Positions 1 to 9,201 of a stretch of 20,191 nucleotides of DNA are shown here, piece by piece. Where the stretch lies: assembly GCA_015501055.1 (NCBI GenBank), contig JADNYV010000609.1, positions 1-20,191 of the forward strand, in the 5' to 3' direction. Source of the stretch: Mucidula mucida (Eukaryota > Basidiomycota > Agaricomycetes > Agaricales > Physalacriaceae). The notes under the pieces were generated by a model that saw only the letters and a list, made by a program, of their open reading frames with translations, was not told the origin of the DNA and did not search any database. Made by a program: the position numbers and the translations under genes. Each line of letters opens with the position of its first letter. Position 1 is the first letter of the stretch.

Positions 1-160
1 CATTTGAGATGAACCTCATGGCGCCAAATCAACGAATTGACCCTCGAAATCAAAGTCGAACGTTCGACTTGCATCTCCTCAGGCTGCTGCTTCTCCTGTT
101 TTGAATCAAACGAGAACGCCGAGCCGCAATGGATACTCTTGCAAAAAAGTCAAGGTAGAT
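1..160 (-). other. possible terminal exon or exon relic of a gene running off the left edge
   Basis: On the minus strand a pyrimidine-rich acceptor-like site (CTTGAC followed by TTTTTTGCAAG, near 140-155) precedes open sequence rich in Gln, Glu and Lys (QEKQQPEEMQVE). That frame stays open to the left edge. A second frame in the same stretch reads FDFDFEGQFVDLAP and then a stop near position 20. The style resembles the acidic FDFD-containing tail of the neighbouring gene at 272-1672, so this may be the end of a related gene or a decayed copy of that tail. A perfect 14-bp palindrome (GTCGAACGTTCGAC, 55-68) lies in the middle. No start, donor or homologue is visible, so confidence is low. Confidence 0.2.
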
Positions 161-271
161 AGCATTTGAACACACGACAGAGCAAATACAAAACAGATAG
201 CTATAAACAAACCAGATATATACAATGCAGCAAAGCGAGTGAACTCAGAATGAGGTCAAGATATCACATAT

Positions 272-1672
272 TTACAACCCATCAAAATCATCCCCGTCGA
301 ACACCTCAGGCACTTCGTCACCGAACCACCGGGCGTCAATCTCCAAGTCAAAGTCAAAGACTTCCTTCTTCTGCTTCTCCTCCGGCGGCGCAGGCTTACG
401 CACAGCGTCCTCCGGCTCAGAGTCAGGCTCCGGAGTGTCCACGCCAAACGACGACTCGGACGTGCTCGGTCCTGATACATAACCCTCGCTATCATCGGCG
501 AGAAGTTCTTCGAGGAGGCTCCCGGTGCTCGCTTCGCCCTCGTCTGCGAAAGCCTCAAAGGGTTGAAATAGATCGCTGGACTAGAAAGATGGAATTAAAT
601 AAGTTTCAGAATGTAACGCTGATGAGGAGAGGAAACATACAAAGTCCAAGTCGTCATCCCATGAAAAGCTCGCTGTCAGTTTAACTTTCTTGGCCTCGTC
701 AGGCTTTCCCGCCTCCGAGAACGACGCCCTGCGCTTTCGTTTAATCGGGGGAAGAGTCGCTGGCGGAGGAAGCACGCTTTCGGGGGTGGTGTACTGGACA
801 GGCTGTTGGAAAACTTGACCCTGCTGGCCATGGTGAGACATGGTCACGCTGTTGTACTGAGACGGCTGCCCATGATGGGGACCAGCAAACTGGGGAACGC
901 CTGAATAGAGGGCATTTGGACGATGATGCGGGTGATAGAGTGCTGAAGAGACACTTGGCGCAGCATGCGCGGTCACGTTACTGCCCGATGTCATAGTGAA
1001 TCTTATCTCCCCAAACGCACTGGATGAGCCTGGCGCGACATATTCCGGAGCGGGAAGGGATCCGTATTCCATGCCGCTGAGAGAATGGATTGGCCCCTGT
1101 AACATTGTCGAAGCAGGATTCAGGCGGAATGGAGCGCTCCGACTGGGCACATTGCCGTTGAAGGCAAAATCGCTGGGAGGAATTTGCGGTGTGTGGTCAT
1201 TATGAGAAGGGATGGTATACGCATTGCCGCGTGTGTCAAACACGTCGGATCCTTTGTTGAGCTCGCTGGACAATGAGCCAAGCTCATTGACATCGCCAAC
1301 GAGCACTTGGGAGTCTTGAGCATTTCGCAGTGGGGACTCAGCCATGGAATGGGAAGTTTCCGATGGCGGTCCATGGGACGGCGCACCAGGCATCCAGGTG
1401 CGCTGGTCGGCAGGTACGGACGGGGCAGGGCAGGGCCCATTGGCGTTGTACCACCCACCGTCTGGTGAACGGCCGCAAATCCCGGTGTATTTCGTAGGGG
1501 CTTTGCCTTTTGTAGGCGGCTTTGGCTTGCTCTGCTTAGCTCGTCGCGGTTTAGATGGGAGAGGATGCGAGGGTGCTGGCGCGTCGATCCCTGTGGTGAC
1601 GGCGCCAGGCTGAACAAGATTTGGTTCATTGGGCGCTTGGTTCCTTGTGTCGCGCTTCCGTCGGGGAGCCAT
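272..1672 (-). CDS. hypothetical disordered protein, basic N-terminus, NLS-like patch, acidic C-terminus (446 aa, 2 exons)
   Basis: Exons on the minus strand are 1672-641 and 580-272. The 60-nt intron (640-581) has donor GTATGT and acceptor TTTCTAG and joins in phase 0 (..DDDLDF | SSDLFQPFEAF..). The start Met at 1672 is followed by MAPRRKR. Residues 1-60 are rich in Lys, Arg and Pro (PRRAKQSKPKPPTKGKAP). Residues 63-84 form a small Cys/Gly/Trp motif (TGICGRSPDGGWYNANGPC). Residues 85-305 are low-complexity Ser, Pro, His and Gln. An NLS-like KRKRR sits at 311-315. From about 335 to the end the chain is strongly acidic with aromatics (SWDDDLDF, LLEELLADDSEG, VFDFDLEIDARWF, DGDDFDGL), resembling a transcription-activating tail. 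No DNA-binding domain is recognised. A nuclear regulatory role is only an inference from composition. The splice model is well supported by frame; function is unknown. Confidence 0.75.
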
Positions 1673-3042
1673 GGTGGGATTTTGAGACGAGTGGCGAGGG
1701 TGAGTACGGTTGTCTGAGTAGAGAGATGATAGTGTGGACCGATCGACTGAGAGTGCGCGTCAACAAAGACAAGCAAAGGCCGTGTGGTCAGCACTTTGAT
1801 CGCCCAATTTGGCAATGTGATTTCTGCACTGCTCGTGATCTCTGAAAGCTCTGTGGCTACAATCAGTCACCAGAGCAAACCGTAGGGACGACAGATTTTA
1901 CATCAAGAACGCCATGTTACGGTGTGTTGCCCAATTGACCGATACGCAATCAGAGCGTTGTCGGGATGCTAGAAGCCCTAAGATAAAATGAAGCTGCGCT
2001 TAACTAGCAGATTGTTGACGTGCACTGACCATGCAATGTGACAATCGGTGCGCAGCTTGCGTTAAAATTGCGCCACACCTTTGGATGAAAACATACGACC
2101 ACGGGCTCAGCTATTCTTTATAAGGATAGTGTTAAACGTATGTGTTGATTGGGTTTGAACTTACTACATCGTTATCAGTAGTCTCCCCTGATCCCCGAGA
2201 CACGCATTCACTTTTGACAAGTATGGGAAGGCGAGATGACCTCCTCAACGCAGCATTGATAGTTCTACCTTAACAACATCATTTGAAGTAGAGAGTATAG
2301 TCGACGAAGGGATTTTCGAGTCGCAAACAAGCACGAAAATTTTTTAGTGGGTGGTTCACTGTTGGGCAGGTCGTTTGGGAGCGCGGTCTGCTAGATTATA
2401 GAGCTCGACTACTGAGATATTGACGGCACAGAGAGGGACATTCTTTCCCTGGGAGTCCAAGTCAACAAAAAGAAGAGTGTTTTCAGTCAGAGCAGAGCGA
2501 GACCGTAGAGCAACCGAGCAGGCTTGACCCCATATCGCGGCAAACGTCTCGAGAACTTGTGGCGCGGTACATACAGCAATCACCAATGCACTGTTGCGCT
2601 TTTACCAGGAAGGAAAAAGCAAGGAAGCCGAGTAGTAGTACGCAGGCAAACGAAGAAAGGCAACGGGCCTAGGCCCTCCACCGATCCCCGTTACCTTGCT
2701 CCTGACTCCCACCATAAAGCGGAACATCGCGGTCACGACGACGAGCATATACTGCTTAATCTTTGTTTGGACCTCCATATGACGGCGCGACTGCCTTGGC
2801 GACGGCGCCTGACGTAGGTTAGATGTCGTCGGAAAACGCGACGCCGAGTCCAAGGAAAACCGTGCGCTAGATATACGATGTTTCCACGGTGAGCACCATC
2901 TATGATTTCGTTGGGCACTTGTTCATCGTAACGTTCCTTTACGCCAGCGCTAAACTCAATCGTATTGGATTCCACCCATTATTTCTAGGCGGAGGGTTAT
3001 AGCAAATCAATTCTACGACGTGTCGCCCATGATGTTACACCG
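1673..3042. other. gene-poor stretch, 5' side of the 272-1672 gene
   Basis: Nothing here can be supported as a gene. The right-to-left 5' leader and promoter of the disordered protein gene must lie near 1673-2200. A TTATAAAG match on the minus strand near 2114-2123 is about 450 bp from the start codon, too far to be called a TATA box with confidence. Open frames of 70-80 codons on both strands between 2356 and 2975 lack recognisable motifs and convincing splice partners. Confidence 0.4.
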
Positions 3043-3421
3043 TCAACCGTTTGACTGCATGTCCACAGCGACCGTCTCATCATGCTGCAAGGGATTCGCT
3101 TGCTTGTATTGGTATCGTCCTACGATGATCAACTTGTGCCCTTTCGAGCTCGGAACGTAGCAAGAGCAAGTTAGGCTGTTGGTATCTGTTTGAAATGTGT
3201 AGTTTGCACGTAGTGTACGTCGCGTCGCCTTGCTTCAATCTTCTGTCGCTGACAATTATTGACTTACCATCAGCGCCAATTTGAAGTCTCGACTGGATGG
3301 TCACGACGACAGAACTGGAGGTTGAGAATTCGAAACAGTAGGACTCGCAGGTAGGGTGCGTTCTTAGCACCTTGAGTAAAAGCTCATCTCCCTGGACAGA
3401 ACATTGTATTTTATTGTGCAT
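3043..3421 (-). CDS. possible small two-exon protein (98 aa), weakly DUF7918-like
   Basis: Exons on the minus strand would be 3421-3268 and 3185-3043. The 82-nt intron (3267-3186) has donor GTAAGT and acceptor TTTCAAACAG and joins in frame (..QIGAD | DTNSLTCSCY..). The product is a short, Cys-containing, beta-rich-looking chain. SLTCSCYVPSSKG followed by KLIIV and then HDETVAVDM recalls the fungal DUF7918 pattern (CYIPS-x-GK-x-F.. then a short x-x-V-x-V-DG strand). The resemblance is from memory and weak. The family is normally longer than 200 aa, so this would be a truncated N-terminal part or a relic. A further exon may follow from an acceptor near 2985, but its frame could not be settled. 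Neighbours give no functional context. Confidence 0.33.
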
Positions 3422-3508
3422 ATGTTATATCTATGTGCTTGATGCAACTATGAACTTGAGTTGAGGACTAATATTCAAGCCAGCAGGCATGAACACAAAG
3501 TCGTCAAA

Positions 3509-4054
3509 TTAAACTGTCGCATGTCCCTTCGACGCGATAATTGTGAGCGCTAGCGAGCATACAAGTTCCTTAACGTCGACAGAATTCGCGGCCAATCTCA
3601 CAACGAATCCACGGCTTCTACCTTTTCAATGCTTTTGACGAGATTTTGCAAATCACTGTAGCTCGTCAGTATGCGACGATACCGAAACAGCATCTGCATG
3701 TACCCCTCTAGTTTGAACATCTCCTTCCGCGACGCGTTCGTAGCGCCTAGCCGTTCCAATCTCACGGTCAACCAACGAGATCGATGGTCTTGATGAGTCG
3801 CTCCATTTCTTCATGGTTTGCGGAAGTTCTCTGAATATAAAGTCACACGCGAACTGAAGCTTGAAGAAGAGGAAACTCGCTTGATATATTTCAATACAGG
3901 CCAGGAGCCCGCTGATGACAGAAATTAATGGACCAAACCCTTGTTCACGACCTTTAAGGTCTTGAGTAGGGTGAAAGGAGAATCTTTTTGTCCAGCAATG
4001 GGACGACATGAGATGAAATGGCCAAGTCCAGTGCCACCTTGATTCCATTCAACG
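3509..4054 (-). pseudogene. broken helical-bundle domain relic, fungal STAND / MLKL-NTD-like
   Basis: Minus-strand frames read like one helical protein once frame changes are allowed. SLNGIKVALDLAISSHVVPLL is followed by GFGPLISVISGLLACIEIYQ, NHEEMERLIKTIDLV, LERLGATNASRKEMFKLEGY and DLQNLVKSIEKVEAVDS, with a stop at 3511-3509. The order (amphipathic helix, PL-x-SVISGLL hydrophobic helix, charged helix, long helix ending in a soluble coiled segment) is that of the N-terminal four-helix bundle found ahead of NACHT/STAND domains in many basidiomycete proteins. An intron may end at TTTATATTCAG near 3830. The frame breaks near 3780 (IDLV to the next segment) with no room for an intron. No nucleotide-binding domain follows, so this is probably a relic. 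Family assignment is inference from pattern. Confidence 0.35.
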
Positions 4055-4103
4055 ACTGAAGACTCTGGAGACACCTTAAACGACTGAAGACTTCGGAGAC
4101 AAG
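4051..4103. repeat. short tandem direct repeat, about 25 bp, period 28
   Basis: AACGACTGAAGACT at 4051-4064 recurs at 4079-4092, and both copies continue as GGAGACA after a two-base difference. The repeat sits at the upstream edge of the helical-bundle relic. Confidence 0.7.
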
Positions 4104-4702
4104 GGAATCGACACTACGTTACAGAGTACCCGTCGCGTCTTGTAAGTCTGATGAAATCCGGAAATCGTGGTATTTTCAGAGCGTCCCTGTTGTAGAGTCA
4201 AACTTGATTATAAGATAGAGCTATAAGTATTGACACTACTGAGCATTCTTGAGTGGCGGCTTTTTTAATGCAGATTCCGGATTGAGGACTTGGGCAAGAA
4301 GCTGCAACCACGACAGATAATACCTGACTGGTTGAGCAGCACGACAGGTGTAACGGCAGATGATGGACGTTAGAACGATGTGGCGGAGCACATGGCTGAT
4401 CGGTCGATGCCGGTGTATTGCCTGCCCTTTTTCCTCCTCTCTCCCACGACATCGACGGCGACGGAAGCATTTTTTGGAGCTCGTACAACGACGAGGAGAG
4501 GAATAGGAGCGTTCACAGACACGATCGAGCGCGTAGGTGGACTTGCTTTTCGCGGGAGAGTAACTTTAATTTTCAGTGCTAGATCGGATTAGCAGGGCGA
4601 CCACCACGACGAGTATAGCACCGACGACGGCGCCGACGATCTCCACGACCTCGTACATACCACGTAGTTCATCGACACCGACGTGCAGCAGGGCATCACG
4701 CG
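4104..4702. other. intergenic stretch upstream of the FGGY-like gene
   Basis: No gene is supported. The 3' half must hold the promoter and 5' leader of the plus-strand gene starting at 4703. No clear TATA or CCAAT element was found. A 30-codon minus-strand frame (4658-4566) encodes an almost wholly hydrophobic peptide; it is listed as a finding, not as a gene. Confidence 0.4.
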
Positions 4703-6910
4703 ATGACGACCAATACGGACACGTTCCTTGGACTTGAACTTGCTCCCGATCAGCTGAGAGCCGTTCTGCTCGATTCCTCTCAGGAATTGGTGGGAACATG
4801 GGTCGTCGAGTTCGATGAACTCGAGTACGGTACCCGTGGTGGAATGTACACCGGAACAGGTGAGATTGAATCTTGCACCATACATGCGTTCTTGACCAAT
4901 CCAACAGGCGGTGAATCTGAACCATACACTGCGCCGGTCGAAATGTGGGTACGCGCACTGGATTTGTTATTTTCCAGGATGGCAGGATCCCCGACGTCTT
5001 CTTCTACCGCAGGCGGAACGTACAGTCTCAACTCTCCGACTACTTCTTCATCCCCATCCTCCTCCCCACTCTCTACCATTCGCGCTATTTCTGGGTGCGC
5101 TCTTCCTTCTCTGGTATTCTGGAAATCCACACCACTTCCGGCTCTGTCTGCACTAGATCCTTCCCTCCCACTGGCCACTTGGTTTAACGCTACCGCCTTT
5201 TCTCTGCCTAATACCAGTGTCCGTGGAGAACGGGTCAAAGATGTCATGGCCCGTGTAGGTGGAGGCGCAAGAGAAGTATGGGTACGTACTGGACGCGTAC
5301 AGGCTGCGAGCAAATTTCTAGAAAGTCTCGTAAGTGGACGGTGGGCTGGAATGGGCGAAGCAGAAGCGTGGGCGAGTGGAATGTATTCGCCCGCTAAAGG
5401 CCGCTGGGACGAAGACGTCTTGGATATAGTCGGCGGTAGTCGCGAAGAGGGTCGGCGTGTGCGCGGTTGGCTTGGAGAGGTACAACACATATCAGCTGCG
5501 CTCACCATCAGTCGGTACCTGGTCGAGAGGTACGGATTCCGGTCGGACACTGTAGTAGCTCCCTTCACGCTTGACGTGCTTGGAACTTACGCAGGCTTGT
5601 GTCCTGCACGCGAAGACGCGGTGCTCTGTTTTGGCCCGACAGATACGCTCATCGCACAAATCTCACCTGTATGGGTTGAGGCAAATTTGCCCGCCCTTTC
5701 TACTGGCGAACTCGACATGACTGTCGTACCTCATCCATTCCAGCACCCGACCGAAGAAAAGCGCTACCTTGCGCTGATGCAGAATCCAAACACTGACGTT
5801 GCCCGTGCACTGGTCAGGGATATGTACACCAAGAGCTGGAGCGCGTTCGACCGTCTTGTGGCCATCGTCCCTCCAGGTGGTTCTATTGGTCTTGATGACA
5901 AACTCTTTGCCTTTTCTTCGCCTTCCCTGACCCTCACGCGCTTCGAAACCGGTGTCGTCGTGCCCGAATTCCGCGACCTGCGCGCAAACCCGCGGTGTCT
6001 TGTAGAGAGTCAACTCATCAGCATGCGCGTGCGGTGGGGTCGCGCCGTCGGGAAGGGCTGCTTCGGCTCAACTCCGACACCCCCGACAAAAGCACCCATA
6101 GGCGCAATGACTCTTCCTCCCCCACTCCCGTTCGACACCATCACATCCCACCTTCCTTCCCGACTCCTCTGCACCGGTGCCGCCGCCAACTTTCCCTCCA
6201 TCGCCAACGCGCTCTGCGATGTCTTTGGGCGCCGCGTCTACGTCGGAATGAGCCAGATCGACTCGGCGCAGATATCGCCGCACCGCAACGCACCCGCTCG
6301 AGGATTCCCCGGGCGTGCTGCGCTCGGATGTGCTCTGGTCGCGCGATGGGCGTACGGGCATGCGGACACAGAGGCACAGGACTCCGGACCGAGCAGAGGC
6401 CCGTTCGAGGCTGCGGTGCACGCGGTACACGCTGCACGGTGGGAGAGCAGCGGCGGGACGTGGGCGCGCACGAATGTGTCCGTGTCGACGCCCACGCCGT
6501 CGTTGACTCCAACGCATACCTCCCATTCGCTGGGCTACAGCAACTCTGGGTTCACGCCTGGTACGCCTGGTGCTGGGTGGAATTCTTCGTCGCCCTTCTT
6601 TGGCGGGGGATCTGGGCAGGCGACACCGACGCTTGCGGCGCCGTCACCGTCGCTTGGGCTTTCGCCGTCCTTGTTTAATTCGCCGCAGCAGCAAACCCAA
6701 GCTGCTTCTGAGGGCCAGAGCACGTTAGTGCCAATCAGTGCTCTTTCGATTATATATCCTAGCGAGAAGGAGGAGGGTGATCTAGATTTAGCGCAGGCGG
6801 GATTGGCACGCGTGGCAGACGCGGACCAGGATGCGTTCCTCGGGTACGCCAGTGTCGTAGGCGAGTGGGTGAGGCTAGAAGGTGTCGTAAGGAGAGGAGG
6901 TCAAGTTTGA
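4703..6910 (+). CDS. FGGY carbohydrate kinase family, xylulokinase-like, probable pseudoenzyme (735 aa, intronless)
   Basis: A single open frame covers both actin-like FGGY lobes. The N-lobe has FLGLELAPDQLRAVLLD at 8-24 (normally GxDxSTxxxK) and the conserved PVEMWVRALDLLF at 78-90. The C-lobe has LLCTGAAANFPSIANALCDVF (normally TGGAS-N--I--V-ADVF) followed by GRAALGCALVA. Sites that define the kinase are altered. The first Asp is Glu12. The (M/Q)-(Q)HG sugar-binding stretch is GCALPSLVFW at 131-140. The EADASGMN catalytic-Asp motif reads EAWASGMY, with Trp223 where the base Asp (E. coli XylB Asp233) belongs. The GTGDN motif is replaced by TLDVLG. Two insertions are Ser/Thr/Pro-rich (94-124 and about 590-680), making it longer than the usual 550-600 aa. 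The unbroken 2.2-kb frame argues for a retained, non-catalytic role. Active xylulokinase would phosphorylate D-xylulose for the pentose phosphate pathway. Confidence 0.8.
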   Translation: MTTNTDTFLGLELAPDQLRAVLLDSSQELVGTWVVEFDELEYGTRGGMYTGTGEIESCTIHAFLTNPTGGESEPYTAPVEMWVRALDLLFSRMAGSPTSSSTAGGTYSLNSPTTSSSPSSSPLSTIRAISGCALPSLVFWKSTPLPALSALDPSLPLATWFNATAFSLPNTSVRGERVKDVMARVGGGAREVWVRTGRVQAASKFLESLVSGRWAGMGEAEAWASGMYSPAKGRWDEDVLDIVGGSREEGRRVRGWLGEVQHISAALTISRYLVERYGFRSDTVVAPFTLDVLGTYAGLCPAREDAVLCFGPTDTLIAQISPVWVEANLPALSTGELDMTVVPHPFQHPTEEKRYLALMQNPNTDVARALVRDMYTKSWSAFDRLVAIVPPGGSIGLDDKLFAFSSPSLTLTRFETGVVVPEFRDLRANPRCLVESQLISMRVRWGRAVGKGCFGSTPTPPTKAPIGAMTLPPPLPFDTITSHLPSRLLCTGAAANFPSIANALCDVFGRRVYVGMSQIDSAQISPHRNAPARGFPGRAALGCALVARWAYGHADTEAQDSGPSRGPFEAAVHAVHAARWESSGGTWARTNVSVSTPTPSLTPTHTSHSLGYSNSGFTPGTPGAGWNSSSPFFGGGSGQATPTLAAPSPSLGLSPSLFNSPQQQTQAASEGQSTLVPISALSIIYPSEKEEGDLDLAQAGLARVADADQDAFLGYASVVGEWVRLEGVVRRGGQV

Positions 6911-7549
6911 TTGATGCTTTCACGTTCTTGTATGTCGCTTTTCATTTGCTTTCATCTTCTTCCAAAAGCGTCGTGGACGCCATCTATACCATCCATCTAC
7001 TTACAAAATCATCGGGTCTGCGTTTAAACATACAACAACTTTGCGTAAAAGATAGCTTAGAGCGTCCGTACCTACATAACATACCGTAACAATACGAATA
7101 TTTATTCACTATCAAGTATGCGTGGCGCGAATCTGTATATACAGTATGCAGTGATGACCAACGCGGAACACTGTGGTCTAATAATCATGATTGGCTCGCA
7201 TCCACCGGAACAGACAGACCTAGCATTTCTTAGAGCATCTCGCATGTGGAACACGATTCAGCTTCAAGATATCACGAATGGGCAGTCGTTGCCACAACGC
7301 GACTACAGCTTCAAGATATCATCACGAATGGGCAGTCGTTGCCACAGCGCGACTACAATGCACTATCCGCCCTATCCTCAATTCGGAAATCCAAATGCTC
7401 AGAGCTATGCATTTATTATGCGTCATTAACTACAAGTGCCCGTGATGCAGTATACAGAGTGGTGTAACAAATCGAAGTATAAAATAATGCCAGTGGATAC
7501 AGTTCATGCCATGCGGGAAAGAGAAACATTATACTCGTAAAATCATCGT
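6911..7549. other. region between convergent genes
   Basis: This holds the 3' flanks of the plus-strand FGGY-like gene and the minus-strand orphan gene that ends at 7550. It is AT-richer than the flanking genes. The 103-codon and 73-codon plus-strand frames here run across a recent tandem duplication and show no domain, so they are not called. Confidence 0.5.
7261..7357. repeat. tandem duplication, units of 47 and 50 bp
   Basis: Unit 1 (7261-7307) and unit 2 (7308-7357) both begin GCTTCAAGATATC and end GCGACTACA. They differ by a 3-bp ATC insertion in unit 2 and one A/G change, so the duplication is recent or conserved. Confidence 0.9.
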
Positions 7550-8578
7550 TTAATTTTGGGGCTGGCGCGTCAACTGAAGCAGCAGCTCGGTGCGCTTGTA
7601 CCAGCTCGTCTCCCACGGAGCATAGTCCGGAACCGGGACCTCCAAGAATGCCTTCCTCAGCCTCTTGACCGGCGAAGCAGGAGCTCCAATCTCCCCATCC
7701 CCGTCACTATCCACCAACGTCTCATCACTGTCGCAACTCTCATTATCTGAGTCTTCATCGCCCGGCAGCAGCCGTCTGCTCTCCCCAGCTATATGCAGGT
7801 CGTACATCCACAACGCCTTGCTCATAGTCCACATTGGCATCCCGACGAAATATCGGTCCATGTGCGAACAGAATGGATCTCGTAGCGAAGCCAGGTCACC
7901 ACGCCGCGGATGTACGCTCATAGGCGGGAGAATAGGTATGTCGTCTTTTACGATGGGTGATTTATGTTTCACGCCGCCATATGCGCATTCGTCCTCCCGT
8001 AACGACCAGAACCACTTTACATGGTGGAGGGCATGACGCGAGTACCCGTGTTGCTCGTAGTCATGCCGAACTGGTACACTGAGAGACGCTGGACGCACTG
8101 CTTCGTGGAGAGGAGAAGGAAGACAATTGTATTTTGTGCGCGGCGGGGGCTCCTGCTCGACATGGAACAGTTCAACCTCGAGCAGCTGGTCGAATTCTTC
8201 ATCAGAATCCGAATCAGAGTCAGAGTCATCCGAAGAGAAGCAGAGGGCGTCTTCAAGGATCAAGTCTTCCGTGGAGGACGATGGGGATAGGGAAATGGCT
8301 ATGTCGCTTTCTTCAGAGTATGATGATGTTTGTGGCGTAGACTTCTGTTGTTGTGGAGTGAGTTTTCTGAAGAGCGAACGTGTCCAGGTCATGGACGAGC
8401 AGCGGCGAACTCGGGCTGGGGCAAGCTGTGGTTCTGGGTGCAGTAAATGGGGGAATTCCTCGCTCGAGTCGCCGAAAAAGCCTAGACGGCTCACTGGGCG
8501 CTCGTACTCGTCGACAATATCTGCCTCGACTTCGTGGACATCGACGTCGACGTTGTATTCTGGGTCCAAGCTCGCCAT
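7550..8578 (-). CDS. hypothetical basidiomycete orphan protein with Ser/Asp runs (342 aa, single exon)
   Basis: This is an unbroken frame from Met (8578) to TAA (7552-7550). Residues 1-110 are acidic and Ser-rich. Residues 115-129 form an SD repeat (SSDDSDSDSDSDEEFD) of the kind phosphorylated by casein kinase 2, and a second acidic cluster lies at 273-296 (DEDSDNESCDSDETLVDSD). Between them is an ordered, aromatic-rich block. HHVKWFWSLREDEC at 185-198 is followed by HPRRGDLASLRDPFCSHMDRYF (223-244) and PMWTMSKALWMYDLH (248-262). That block looks like the conserved core of a fungal-specific family with no known function. The C-terminus is short and basic (PVKRLRKAF), then YAPWETSWYKR. No signal peptide or membrane segment is seen. 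It is convergent with the FGGY-like gene. I do not recognise a named family. Confidence 0.75.
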   Translation of the reverse strand: MASLDPEYNVDVDVHEVEADIVDEYERPVSRLGFFGDSSEEFPHLLHPEPQLAPARVRRCSSMTWTRSLFRKLTPQQQKSTPQTSSYSEESDIAISLSPSSSTEDLILEDALCFSSDDSDSDSDSDEEFDQLLEVELFHVEQEPPPRTKYNCLPSPLHEAVRPASLSVPVRHDYEQHGYSRHALHHVKWFWSLREDECAYGGVKHKSPIVKDDIPILPPMSVHPRRGDLASLRDPFCSHMDRYFVGMPMWTMSKALWMYDLHIAGESRRLLPGDEDSDNESCDSDETLVDSDGDGEIGAPASPVKRLRKAFLEVPVPDYAPWETSWYKRTELLLQLTRQPQN

Positions 8579-9201
8579 TATGTTTGATTATTGTATGTTC
8601 TGTGAGGAATCAGCTCGAGGCCTGATTACACGTAAAAAGCCAGCACTGACCAAGAGGCGGACTACAGCCACTAGAAGATTAGAATTAAGGGTTGAGCGTA
8701 AAGGCGTTTGTCCGTAAACGTAGTGGGCCGGTCTTGCGAGAGTGAAAGGCCGGATTGGGGACCAGCGTACCCTGGAACCCGCACGGTGTTAGACGAACAA
8801 TGAGAACAAAGTAGAGCGGCGTACCAATTGTTGACGACGAGCAGTACAGCGCGGAAGGGATATTTACAATGGCGGGTGTCGCGACGATGAGCCCGTCGTC
8901 GTCGTCGGTGGTGGTGGTGGAGCGGACAAGAGAGTAAAACTTGAATGTGGTTCAAATTTCAAATTGGCCCAAGACAAAAGACATGATGCCACGTGATCGG
9001 TGGCAGAATTCGCCGACCTTGTGCCTGGTTCACCTTGAATGGTCCGAAATCACTCTGAAAACGTTGTAGATCATTCGCACCACAGTGAGCTCAAGACAAA
9101 TGCTTTCGCTGTGTATTTGTCTTCGCAAAGTCTTTTTATCCATCCGCTCTCCATTCCGGCGAATGTGTTTCCAACCCAACAGACAACGTAGACTCACACG
9201 G
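8579..9201. other. intergenic stretch upstream of the orphan gene
   Basis: Nothing gene-like is supported. It contains the likely promoter of the minus-strand gene at 7550-8578. A plus-strand frame of 22 codons (from ATG at 8869) covers the triplet repeat and ends quickly. Confidence 0.4.
8895..8920. repeat. triplet microsatellite (GTC)4 (GGT)4
   Basis: Four GTC units at 8895-8906 are followed directly by about four and a half GGT units. Confidence 0.85.

Noticed and set aside
1120..1815. 231-codon minus-strand frame overlapping the disordered protein gene
   Set aside because: Same strand, different frame, no splice partner; the 272-1672 model with its in-frame intron explains the region.
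4780..5568. 262-codon minus-strand frame
   Set aside because: It is the antisense shadow of the FGGY-like gene; composition is that of a reverse-read coding sequence and no domain is seen.
5995..6678. 227-codon plus-strand frame
   Set aside because: Overlaps the FGGY-like gene in another frame; His/Arg-rich nonsense translation.
8127..8717. 196-codon plus-strand frame
   Set aside because: Antisense shadow of the Ser/Asp-repeat region of the orphan gene, giving Ser-rich translation.
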